64,000 bases of DNA from assembly GCA_032433595.1 (NCBI GenBank), contig JASWJB010000023.1, positions 124,001 through 188,000 of the forward strand. Reading direction: 5' to 3'. A program made the position numbers and the translations under genes. This document shows positions 42,431 to 52,396 of the stretch, one piece after another (position 1 is the stretch's first letter; every line of letters starts with the position of its first letter). The notes under the pieces were generated by a model. It was not told the origin of the DNA and searched no databases. It saw nothing but the letters and a program-made list of their open reading frames with translations. This stretch comes from Conoideocrella luteorostrata. Its lineage: Eukaryota > Ascomycota > Sordariomycetes > Hypocreales > Clavicipitaceae.

Positions 42431-43487
42431 ATAACTTTAAAGCCCGTTGATTTGGTATAATGTGCCTTTCAACAATAACGGTACAATAGCCCAAGCAGTA
42501 TACAATGAAATTATTCTAGAGGGATAAATTAGAAAGCTCCTAGATACTGGTCTTTAATTTATTCTTGAAGAAGACGGGGATTCTGGCCACGTACCTAGTC
42601 AGAATAATCCGGTAAGAGATTGGGAGGAAAAACATGGCCCACAATACTTCTTTAACTCGCAAAGCCCGGCTTTATCCCCAATAGAAATTACTTGGCTTGC
42701 TATCAAAGAAGAGGTAGATAAGGTCCCTCACTGGGATGCTGATAGTATTTAGCAACTTGCCCAAGCAGGTTGGCTGAACCTATCGCAAGAGACGATAAAT
42801 CGCTGGATAGAGACCATGCCTCAATGCCTCGAGGATGCCATTGAATTAAGCGGAAAACGCACAGCTTGGTAGAACACCTAGTCAGCTATTTAAATAATTA
42901 ATTTTATTTAATTCAGGCCTCAATTGCATTCGTTATTGTCATTCGAATTGAAAGGTTAATTTGAGGGTGTGGGCCACGATGGCTCAGTTATTTTGTCCCC
43001 CGCATGGCTCAGTAGGCATACAATTTTGCCCCAGTAGTTGAGTGGTTAATTGTTCTGACACCACTCAGCCAGAGCTGAGTCTCGTTCTTCTTCCTTGAAT
43101 GATTCTATTCATGGGCCACGTAGCTTGATATTCCCGGCTCCGGCTGTGCCTCTGTGCACCCGGACATTTGACCTTGGCTTCCACCTAAAGAAAATAAAGC
43201 CGCGCTACAACTAGCTGGCGCATTGTTAACGGCACACCTCGTGTGTACAGTACATTCCTGAGCGCGTTTTTTTTTGGGGGGCCAGCTATCATTGGGCGTC
43301 TGGCACGCCAGTGAACTGAAAGGTGACTTTGTGCGGGGCTCGGCAGCGTTCTTTTACCTTCGTTATTCTTCTCTAGCCCAACAGTGTAAACTTGACCTCC
43401 TTCGTACTAAAAACCGTAAATACACTACCATCCTCGACGACCGCCCACAGAACCGCACCACGAACTGAACACCTGAAAAGTCTCAAA

Positions 43488-44555
43488 ATGGACGCTTCCG
43501 AGACTGATGCTGCAGCAATGTCTTTCTGCATGCTGGAACTGTCAGTGCATGGCGATGGCGTCGTTTATGCGTTCCTGTACCACGGCATCCGATTTTTCGT
43601 CACCATTACAGCAAAAGATCTAGAAGGTGAAGGCGATCATTTGCACTATTTTAGCAACCTCAGAGAGGATCTTGACGACCCCGATAACATGTTTGCTTTC
43701 GAGGAATGGGTGCTAGATGCCTTGGACGGCTTCCTATGCCAAGTAGCCCCAAATCCGGCACCTGGCTCCGTGAAGGCTGTCACGCTTCTCGAATACTTTT
43801 CTCCATCAACATTCGCTTTTAAGCTGGTCAACATCGCTGGCCGTCTTTGCGCAGTCCAAGAATGCTACGATCCCGACACACACGGTGACACCACTCCTCG
43901 AACTCAGATTATTGATTCCTTGGTCAATTTCCCGGGCGTTGATCCAGAAGAAGTCATTCTTCGAACTACCTTGCCAGCCGTACCAATCATCCCAGCAGCC
44001 AGTCTTGAGCGGGTCAGTGATGATTCACTCTCTGAAGAATTGAGTGACATTCCGAAGAAAGTACGACGAGTTGGGACCAATGAAGTGTTTTTCTTCAAAG
44101 GCGGGTTTAAAGGCCAAGGCCATCTGCGAGAGCTAAAGATGCTATCAAAAATTAACAGCAGTAGCGGTTCTAGGAGGCCCCTGCGAACATCGAGGCTCGC
44201 TGGTCTTGTTGTGTGGAACGAGGAAGCTTCTTGCTTGATGGGGTATCTCCTGGAATATATAGAGGGAGAAACGCTTACTTTGCGAGCAGAAACTGCATCG
44301 ATAACAAAAAAAAAGAGGTGGATGTGTCAGGTGGGGGCTATAGTGAAGCGACTTCACCGGCTTGGGGTAGTTTGGGGTAATGTGAAGTCCGACAATGTCA
44401 TCATAAATGCTGCAGGATACGCCGTCGTGGTGGATTTTAGAGGGGGTCATACTCCTGAGTACATCGGGAGGGAGCTGCAACAAGCAGCCCGAGTGGACTT
44501 GATGGGGTTGGAACAAATGGCAGCTGAAATGGGCTTGGGCCAGGGGCTCAGTTGA
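43488..44555 (+). CDS. Protein-kinase-like protein with altered catalytic motifs (candidate pseudokinase)
   Basis: Single frame, 355 aa, from ATG 43488, the first start downstream of a stretch resembling a 5' UTR. The kinase-like region starts about 195: EVFFFKGGF has the putative ATP-binding Lys 204, HLRELKML has the helix-C Glu 215, and YLLEYIEGETL is the hinge. The catalytic loop reads VVWGNVKSDNVII (295-307), where fungal relatives have GDxKxDN, so the catalytic Asp is Asn 298. The metal-binding motif is VDFRGGHT (315-322), with Arg in place of the DFG Gly. The N-terminal 190 residues are typical of this fungal group and unassigned. The frame is otherwise clean, so it may be a live, non-catalytic protein. 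Confidence 0.75.
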   Translation: MDASETDAAAMSFCMLELSVHGDGVVYAFLYHGIRFFVTITAKDLEGEGDHLHYFSNLREDLDDPDNMFAFEEWVLDALDGFLCQVAPNPAPGSVKAVTLLEYFSPSTFAFKLVNIAGRLCAVQECYDPDTHGDTTPRTQIIDSLVNFPGVDPEEVILRTTLPAVPIIPAASLERVSDDSLSEELSDIPKKVRRVGTNEVFFFKGGFKGQGHLRELKMLSKINSSSGSRRPLRTSRLAGLVVWNEEASCLMGYLLEYIEGETLTLRAETASITKKKRWMCQVGAIVKRLHRLGVVWGNVKSDNVIINAAGYAVVVDFRGGHTPEYIGRELQQAARVDLMGLEQMAAEMGLGQGLS

Positions 44556-44612
44556 TGGTTTGAACTTGGCGGCTTACCGTGGCAAATGCATAGTAATAAA
44601 CCTTGCTGAATT

Positions 44613-44879
44613 TGTTACGTTATGAGCACTAGGAACAATTTGTGGGCAGTGGAAATTGGTCAGAAATACAAGGATTCAATTCATTAGATGACTGTGATAA
44701 CTGATGAAAGTGATCATTGATTCTGACCTTCCTCGAATGCCCGCCCTCCTTTTTATAGCACCTTTCTTCCTTCCATATCTCCAATATCTCCAGCATCCCT
44801 ATTATCCAACATCACTATCCGAGGATTCTGGCTATATACAGCACTGATCTTCCTGACAGGAGCTATTCTCGCCCCAACA
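44613..44879 (+). mobile_element. Solo LTR, family D, target duplication GAATT
   Basis: Starts TGTTACGTTATGAGCAC and ends CTCGCCCCAACA. GAATT is found at 44608-44612 and 44880-44884. Confidence 0.88.
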
Positions 44880-44884
44880 GAATT

Positions 44885-45329
44885 ACTCTTTACTGAAATT
44901 TCCATGTTGTGCGGAGACAACTATCCATCACCCGACCGTAAGCAAAATATTTAAAAATAAAAGCTCCCATACCACTTCAAACAAGGGCTCTACCGGACAG
45001 CCCTCGCCCTTCTTTCTTTCGCCTCATGACATCCCCTAGTTTCCTGCATGTGACGGATGCTATTATTACACCTTCAGCTATGGCAGTAACTTTGTGCATG
45101 GCGGGTGGGTGCCAGGCCCTAGGTTGCACCAGTAGCAGCGGGGTCGACGTTACCCGAAGGCATGCAAAAACTTACCACCTCCCATTATTAGATCTGTTTG
45201 CGCATGTCAGCGTCATGTTTTGCGATTTATCCTCCGGCAATTACCTAAAACATTAACCCTGGCTCGTATGGAGTGCTGCTAAGGACGGATTGGCTCGAAC
45301 ACGAATCTGAGATCGAGTCTCCTCCGCCG
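44885..45329. other. Intergenic, no gene seen
   Basis: Short frames only. The right end merges into the 5' remnant of the epimerase pseudogene. Confidence 0.3.
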
Positions 45330-46260
45330 ATCCCAACCTGGCTGGACCCGTTTTCCTGATCCGCCTCGCGGGCATAGGCATCATCACTGACGAGCAGACC
45401 GAGCCCCATACCGTGCTCAACCCAAAGGTTTGGCCCGACGTCGACGATACGATATCGACGAGACCATACGTCTTCCCGATGACTACCTGCACCGGCCGAC
45501 CGATACAATCTTGCAAGCGGCAGCTGTTCAGCATGGCGACGGGCTGAAAACAGCCATCATCTGCCCAGCAGGCATCTATGGGCGGGGACGTGGACCAGGA
45601 AATACCGGCAGTCTATTCATACCAGAGATGTGCGAGAACATCATCGGGCTGGACCATTCGTTCTACGCGCTGACTGGGCGCGCGAATCGGAGGCCCTGGA
45701 TCCGCGTCGACGACGTCGTGAACGTATGCCTTAGGCTTGTGGAAGCAGCCGTAGGGGGGGGGAGTGAGGGGAGGGAGGTAAGAGGCCAACCAACCTAATT
45801 TCCTGGGGATGAAAAACGTCCCGGAATGGTAGCTGATATATTGATTGCCATGTCCCCCCAGGTGTACTACTTGCGCTTCGCCACTACCCAGGAGCTGTCG
45901 CAGCTCGACCTGGCCCGGGAGGCCGGCAAGATCCTCCACAGGCACGGCCCGATTCCCACTAGCGAACCGAAGAGCTTTAGCGTCGAGGCTGTTGGAGAGA
46001 TGCGCGGTGGCTCGAGCTGGGATCTGACGGGCGTGTACACCTGAGCCTGCAACGCGCGTGTGCGCGTGGATCGGGCAAGATCTCTCTGGGGTTATGTGCC
46101 AAGGCCATGGGCATCGAGTGTGCCGGAAACGTTAGAGGACGATCTTCTAGATGCTGTCGCGCACGTAAGAATGGGCCAGCATATTGCCCAGGCCTTCATG
46201 CATTGTGTCTATTTTGTGAGTTTCGACATCCAGTTCGGCACCGGCCTTGACCATGTTTGA
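45330..46260 (+). pseudogene. NAD-dependent epimerase/dehydratase (extended SDR) pseudogene
   Basis: After an out-of-frame start (GIGIITDEQTEPHTVLNPK) the frame from about 45445 reads LPDDYLHRPTDTIL, then LKTAIICPAGIYGRGRGPGN and RANRRPWIRVDDVVNVCLRL, the C-terminal half of a fungal extended SDR (YGxGRG and WIRVDDV motifs). A GTAAGA...CCCAG intron follows (about 45778-45861), then TTQELSQLDLAREAGKIL. A TGA lies at 46042-46044, after which the same frame continues NARVRVDRARSLWGYVP. The Rossmann NAD-binding start (GxxGxxG) is missing. One frameshift, one stop and the missing 5' end show it is dead. Confidence 0.72.
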
Positions 46261-46380
46261 TCACGTTTTGCGGGGATGGCATATTATTTCAGCTTGAATT
46301 AATCTCTTAAAAAGTAAACGAATGCTAAGAGACTTGACCGCACACACATATCTTTCCCTGTGAGATGTTCTATCATTTCA

Positions 46381-47160
46381 TTACGTACTCGAACGACTCC
46401 CGACCATCTCTCCTATGGTTTTACTCTGCACACCCCCCTCCGCGCCAGTCAGTTTGGCCATTACTTGAAAATACGCGACGAACGGCCATTTACCCTCCTT
46501 ATCTGGATCCCTACACACCTCGCCCCTCTGCATGAAGACCAAATATTCGGAGACGTATTGCGTCAATTGCTGGGGAAGCAATTTGACGGTCACAAAGGTG
46601 CCACCTCGGTCGAGCGGAATGAAAACCACGTGGGTGGGATACTGGTAGAGTTCTGGTAGGGGCTGGCTGAGCGAGCGGATAATGGTCTTGATGGCACTGT
46701 CGTCTTCAGTTTGGAGTGCGGGAGCAGATAATGTTGTTGACAAAGTCGCGAGCATGTGCACGGCGAAGTAGTCGATTCCGGACGTATGTTGGACTGTAAA
46801 TGTTTTCTGGTGGCCTGGAGCCCTTGGATTGATCTCGATGAGGAAAACGCTTGGATCTGCGGTCTTTTTTGTTGTCTCTAACTGAGACTGCGTTAGCTTC
46901 AATCCGTTATCGGTCATGGTATGTTCCATAGTATTGTACAATGGTAGCGTCCGTTTTCCATCGCTGGGGATACGTGGTCGAAAAGACGACAAGCACTCTT
47001 TTGGCGGTGGACTGCCACTCGTGCCGTCGCAGGGTTCGCTTCATGAACTAGCTGCCAAAGTAGAAATACATACTTCTTATCGGCGAGGGCAGCCCAGCAG
47101 CTGGGCTCTCGACGGTCGTTCAGTTCCTAGTTCGTAATCATCTTGGGAGTCCCACAATAT
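46381..47160 (-). pseudogene. Chimeric relic: ATP-grasp C-terminus joined to an APH-type kinase N-terminus
   Basis: The open frame 46992-46381 reads VFLIEINPRAPGHQKTFTV, the LEINPRxxG signature of ATP-grasp ligases, then YQYPTHVVFIPLDRGGTF and a plausible C-terminus. Upstream, from about 47160 to 46920, a different frame reads KKYVFLLWQ and, shifted, MKRTLRRHEWQSTAKRV and TYPQRWKTDATIVQYYG, which parallels the first 75 residues of the intact APH-type gene at 21391-22137. Two unrelated gene ends are thus joined head to tail with shifts between them, most simply explained by recombination after decay. Confidence 0.6.
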
Positions 47161-48879
47161 ATAGTTGGGAGATGGAGCAGGCTCTATGAGCTTCGTGAGG
47201 TCTGTTCCCGTCAGGACTGATGGATGTGACTTCGGAGAGAACTGGTGTTTCTTGAGCCCCGGAATTAGCGCAACTAATATGAGATGAACTGCGGCGATGG
47301 ATGCCTGGGGGGAGGGGCCAACAGCCAAATACACTTGGTTTTACGGAGTACAGAAGATGATGAACTCTCCGGGGTTTTTTCTGTGCTGTTAGTGCTAAGA
47401 CAGGCGTTGGCGGCGTAACGCGCCGTTGGATGGCCCGCAAATTCCCATCCCACGACGGAACACCTGGCTGTTAACAGCACCGGCACCAGGAGAGGACGAA
47501 GTGTTGGTTGAAGACGCTAGAGCAGTCAGAACTGGCAGAATCTCTTCGAGCAGCCCAACCATGTCACGACTGTACAGTAGCGTTGGCTCCGTAGTATAAA
47601 TCTGGCTTTCCATGTACAATCGTGCCACCATAAGGGAATCCAACTTGGCAAATAGCGCACCGCCTTTGGTACATTTGCTATCCCTAACGGATTCGTCAAT
47701 TATAGGAATAACCTTCGACATGACCTTGTTCTCCTTCGTCGCATGGTCATCTGCCTGTTGAATTCTCGGATTTTTTCTCCCGGGAGTTGGGATGGAGACA
47801 ATGACGGTCCGGGCTGAACAAGTGCCTCTGCGATCGAATCGATATTCCCAAGCTCAGGTGGTGTCCGGCAAGATATTATACTCTATGAGGTGCTGCCGAA
47901 AGCCCGATCGTATGAACATCGTACTGCGTGTCGTGGTATTTGACGAGTTGCGCTAGTCTGTAGGCCCGGAGCCGCGTTTTCGTCGCTCGAGGCTCGACTG
48001 TCTAGAGCTCATCAGGCCTTCCTTTTGTCCTGCAAGGCACTGGTACATGTCAGCTCGGCGGCTCGGTATACTATGAGACTGCTTATCCCTGTCAAATCAG
48101 CCCGGCTAGGGCTACCGTTCTCTGCGAGGCCCTTCATCCGATTCAAATATGTCGGGGGATGACGGCATGGTCAACTTTGTTTTCGTTGGCCATGCTTATA
48201 TGTAGCGACGTGTTTAGCATGAAGCCGGCGATTGCGTCAGCGTCGGCGTCTGATCTTGAGGTCTGAAGCAGCGTTGGCTCGTTTCTCGTCTTGTATTTGT
48301 CGTTCGTGTTGTCAGTCTAGTTCTTGCAAAGCACTCGCGCAGAGCGGCGCTGCCGAGAGTCTATCCCAAAATAAAGGAGTTGGAACGTTTGAATGGTCGA
48401 CCTTTTGTTGCTTCGAGGAGCCCTGGGCTGCCTGGTTGCGCGAGATCAACGACCTTGTCCGTATTTGCGTTTTACAGAGTTGCGTAGCTGAGTAAGACGT
48501 GGAAGGTCGTGTAACACCAAGGTCCACAAGCGTTCGACCTGGATGTTCGTACGGCAGAGTACCGCGAGTGGAAGAAAGCCAGCTTGCACTCTAGGTAGGT
48601 TACTAGGAGTTAGCAGCCTCGGATGCGTTTGGGTACTAGAGCATTCACCAACACCTCCATTCGTTGTGCACATCCAGCAACCAGCTCCGTTTCACTATTT
48701 ATCCTCCACCTTCTTCCTCATCCATTCATCCTTGAATTCTCAAGTCGTCTGCGACAAATGCGAATCGCAGATACGACGAAACACTTTTAATCAAGCACTT
48801 ATTTCTTCGTCAGTAGTGACTGTGATCTTGACTTGGCGAGTCCGCCTCACCCCCACGGCAATATTTAACAGCACCAAAT
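47161..48879. other. Intergenic with one unassigned frame
   Basis: A minus-strand frame at 47395-47721 (108 codons, starting MSKVIPIIDESVRDSKC) has no recognisable domain and may be a leftover exon of the ATP-grasp gene. The rest (47.7-48.9 kb) shows only overlapping short frames. Confidence 0.3.
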
Positions 48880-49820
48880 ATCCTTGGCAGCGGCAACATA
48901 ATCAACAGCAGCAGCATAATCGACGGCAGCAACATCTCCCGCGGCATTAGGCAACAAGCCTTCGCCGGTAATAGCGTCGCCAAGTAACAAACCATCGTTA
49001 GCGACGGCATTATTGGGCATCAGGATTTTCGCTGGCCTGGCGGCAGCATTATTAGGTAACAAAACACTCGTTGGTGACGGCATCTTTAACGGCGGTCGTT
49101 AGCAGCAGTATCTTCAAACAACGAGACTCCCGTCAGCAGCAACGTCGCCAACAGAAGCATCGCCGACAGAAGCATTGCCAACAGAAGCATTGCCAACAGA
49201 AGCATCGCCAACAGAAGCATCGCCAACAGAAGTATCATCAACATCAGCATTGCCAACAACAGCATCGTCAGGTAAGAAAAGCATTGTCAACAGCCGCATC
49301 ATGGGCCGCGGCATTATCAGCAATATTATCAAGGAACAAGACGTTCGTTATCAGCAGCATTATTAAAAGCAGCATCTTCAGCTAGCAAGACTGTTGTCAG
49401 CAGAAACATCATTGATAGCAACAACACTATTAACAGCGGTAATATCTTCGACAGCAGGAACATCATCGATGGTAGCAACAGCGGTAGCATCGACAGCAGT
49501 AACGTTATCGGCCGCAGCAACATCATCGGCCGCAGCATTATCAGTCAATGAGACTTTCGCCGGCAGCAGCATCGTTAATGGCGGCATCGTTCGCAGCAAT
49601 ATCATTAGACAAAAGTAACCCTATAATCAACAGCACCTCCATTTATAGGAAAACCCTTGTCAGCGGCAGCATTATTAGCAGAAATATCGTCAGACAACAA
49701 GACCTCCTTTAGCAGCAGCGTCGTCAAGCAACAAGACTTTAGCTGGCAGTAGCATCATTAGGTAACAAAACCCTCGTTAGCAGCAGTATCATTAGCAGCA
49801 GTATTACCAACTAATCCGAA
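48880..49820. repeat. Low-complexity minisatellite region rich in (C)AGCAGCAT-like units
   Basis: About 0.94 kb is built from diverged units such as CAGCAGCATTATTAGCA. A clear tandem block at about 49147-49240 repeats the 15-mer GCCAACAGAAGCATT/C about six to seven times in phase. Because the unit is 15 bp, every frame encodes a pentapeptide repeat (for example GNASV on the minus strand), but no frame spans the region with a credible start, so I treat it as a repeat, not a gene. Confidence 0.75.
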
Positions 49821-49866
49821 GTTTTCCATGCGCATATGGAACACCTTTTCTTTAATCTTAAGCCAG

Positions 49867-49905
49867 ACAGCAACAACAACAACAACAACAACAACTACAA
49901 CAACA
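49867..49905 (+). repeat. (CAA)n microsatellite
   Basis: About a dozen CAA/ACA units with one CTA interruption. Confidence 0.85.
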
Positions 49906-51200
49906 AAAATTCACTTCTGGCGGCTTTCCTACGAATCCAACCGAGCCCCATAGCCGCCGCGAGCATCCTAGGCGTCAATCTCTATACTAACTAATCCGAC
50001 AATCGAGTAGTTGCCGCGAGCACCTTCGCCCGTGTTATCTATTAAAACCCATCCGACAATCGAATAGCTGCTCCGATCTTCCTAGCTGGCAGCCTCCTTA
50101 CGAATCAATGCGACAACCGAGTCCGATAGCTGCCGCAAGCTTCTTAGCCAATAAGTTTCATTCCTTTAACTCTTCCCTTCCTAGCCGCCAAGATTCCCTT
50201 CGATAAGCGTAACCAATGAGACCAGCGCAGACTCCAGCTACTCTACCGTCAAGATCAACAGTGCCGTACGTGTGGAATCTATAAGCAAGCCTTGCCTTTT
50301 AGAACCCAGCTGCATCAGCATCTCAAAGAATTATGCCTTGCTCTTGCAATGATACTAGCAAATACAACAATGCCTCGAATATCAACTATATCAGTAACGA
50401 CAGCGAGCCTAGCCGCCAGAAGGCTAGTATCGTCAGGAAGGTCCGCGAGCCCAGCAGCTAGAAGGCCAGTGTCGTCAGGAAGGCCAGTAACGCTAGCAGC
50501 TGGAATCTCAGGGCCAGCAAGCCCGGCAGGATTTTAAGCCGCAAGACCAGCAGATTCAGCAGCGGCGGCAGCTACAGATTCAAGATCTGCGGTAGAAGCT
50601 AGCTAGCTGCTGAAGAGTGTGATTACGAGAGGCTGAAGGTCCATATTGAAGAGGTCTATCCAGGCCTTTCGAGGCGACTCGCCCAGTAGCTTACGCAGCA
50701 ACGAATCTAGCAGTCTGTCCCTGATTTTCCTGGGTAGTAGTCTGCCCAACTTGCTAACCTTCCGCGTAGTCAATCTGATTGTGGTCAAATTCAACATACT
50801 ACTGGATTCTTGGTCAGCAGCCTGCCCATCTTACAAGCCCGATGCCTGGCCATATCCTTCAGTGGCCAGTTAGTTATCCTAGCTAGCGCGATTCCCTCAG
50901 CCACGAATCTAGCTACCGCGATCAAGTTCAACAGCCCGTCCAATACTTTAGTCCGCAGACTGGCTGATTCCTGCGGTGAACGGTTGGTTATCCCAGTTGC
51001 CGCGATCCTAGCTGCCATGAATCCAGCTGCCGCGATCAAATTCAACAGCCTGCCCGATGTCCCAGTCCGATGCCCGGCCAACTCCTGCCGCAACCCAACC
51101 TATATCCTACCTGCGAATGAATTCAGCAGCCTGACTGACTCTCTTGTCCACTGCCCGGATGGATACCTTTCCCCCCTCTCTTTCTCTCTAGATCACTAGC
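49906..51200 (+). other. Decayed low-complexity coding-like region with a zinc-finger-like remnant
   Basis: At about 50259-50333 one frame reads CRTCGIYKQALPFRTQLHQH then LKELC, resembling the C2H2-like finger found in proteins linked to fungal retroelements. It is followed by a Ser/Ala/Arg-rich stretch made of a 42-bp unit present twice (about 50404-50487, GCCAGAAGGCTAGTATCGTC). Later frames contain many stops. I cannot assign a product. Confidence 0.35.
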
Positions 51201-52176
51201 GGCAGTGATTTCTTTTGTGCGCTGCCGGCATTTATTACTGTCGGAATCGTTGGATGTGTAAGCCATGATGCAAGTAGACCGTTTAGATAAAAAAAAATGA
51301 CTCACATACATACATGACGGAATAATGAGTGACTAACTATGTCGCTATCAGATCTAAATGCTTTTATCGCTACTCCATTGTATAGATGATCTATGAGCTT
51401 GTCGCTGCTGTCGTAAACCTACCCCGTCAGACGTACCTAAACTAGCTGACTTATGGTGGGCGGTCTTGTCCTTACTACGTTGTCGTTACTACGAGTTAAC
51501 AGGATTGCTAAGAGCCAACTCGTACACACACATATATATATATACCCATACACACGCAGCTAACACCTCCGGTTTGGCCAACGAACAGGTCGGTTAGTCG
51601 CATCAGCAAGCTGCTGTTGCCTGCTTACTGCTCGAGACTTAACAATAGAATGACCGAAAGTGGGGGCATGTGTTGGATAATATAAGACATGATACAAACT
51701 TGCTAAATGAACATTTAGTGAGCTCACACTTTTGCGCTATGGCGCAATGGATATTCAAGTAGACAGCATGAAGGGGCCTTGTTCGCTGGTTTTATCTCCC
51801 ATACCTATCGTTGTCCACGTATTGCTACTAGGCAACCCTTTGGGCAAGAGAAGAAAGCTGCTCTACTGTGTCTGTTGAGTAGAGCAAGCAAGCGGGTTTT
51901 ATCCACGGCCTTGTTGTCCCGTTTAAAAAGGTTGGGATTTGTAAGCCCCTTTCTTGGTGGCAAAGCCGCCCTTCACTGCTGCGGCTGTGCTGAACTGATC
52001 GTTCTTTTTGGAAAGGGTATTGCGGGTTTCTAACATGACCGCACGCTCGGTCTCATTATTTGATCCCTTTGTTAGTGTTTCTAGCCTTTCTAGCCTTTCT
52101 ATCTTTGTCGCGATGGTGGTGGTCTTAGCATCCTGCTTAGCTATGATACTGCTAGGTTACGTTGGCGGTATCTTAG
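51201..52176. other. Intergenic with a short (TA)n run
   Basis: A TATATATATATA tract lies at about 51532-51544. A plus-strand frame at 51779-52033 has no motif. Confidence 0.35.
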
Positions 52177-52396
52177 TGTAGGAAGCACAGGGCTTCGGGT
52201 AACGAGGGTATCGTTGCCGGAAGGTGAAGCAAAACAATGTGCAAAACAATTCCATTCATTTGTGACTTGGTTATCTAAGAAAGAAGAAGAGGAGAAAGAG
52301 GAATGCCCCCGAGCGCGCTGTATAAAAAAGGCGCGCTAGGGAGGCCACGTGGCCTTTGCCTACAATTGCTTGTATTCTTGACGAGAGATTCCAACA
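52177..52396 (-). mobile_element. Solo LTR, family A, target duplication CTTAG
   Basis: Plus-strand ends are TGTAGGAAGCACAGGG and GAGATTCCAACA. CTTAG is found at 52172-52176 and 52397-52401. It is closest to the copy at 9130-9343. Confidence 0.9.

Larger units (their letters stand above)
41368..42872 (+). pseudogene. Mariner-type transposase pseudogene
   Basis: From ATG 41368 the N-terminal DNA-binding part reads NTPKRARLKGGFEFLEFSG. A TGA at 41530-41532 and an insertion then break it. After the insertion the frame reads FEARRISYASLLPEEGLDI and VSDRTIRRSL; after a frameshift come MVYFSDEKHFGVG (first catalytic Asp), then beyond the LTR EEDGDSGHVP (second Asp) and SPALSPIEITWLAIKEE (third acidic residue region). 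This is the DDE_3-type order of fungal mariner-like elements. Several stops and two insertions inactivate it. Confidence 0.82.
41255..43015 (+). mobile_element. Tc1/mariner-superfamily DNA transposon, dead, with two nested insertions
   Basis: Terminal inverted repeats of about 27 bp or more are visible: GCGGGGGACAATTTAACTGA at 41268-41287 and its near reverse complement TCAGTTATTTTGTCCCCCGC at 42986-43005, both with the inner GAGCCATCG/CGATGGCTC block. Weaker similarity extends outward, so the exact ends and the TA target site are uncertain. It encloses a transposase pseudogene, a family E insertion (41541-41741) and a family A solo LTR (42226-42430). Without these it is about 1.3-1.4 kb, normal for the group. 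Confidence 0.8.

Noticed and set aside
49147..49270. CRISPR-like regular short repeats
   Set aside because: Units are 15 bp, directly tandem and without unique spacers, in a eukaryotic setting; it is a minisatellite.
48865..49618. Repeat proteins on either strand of the minisatellite
   Set aside because: All frames are open only because the unit length is a multiple of three; no start or end is credible.
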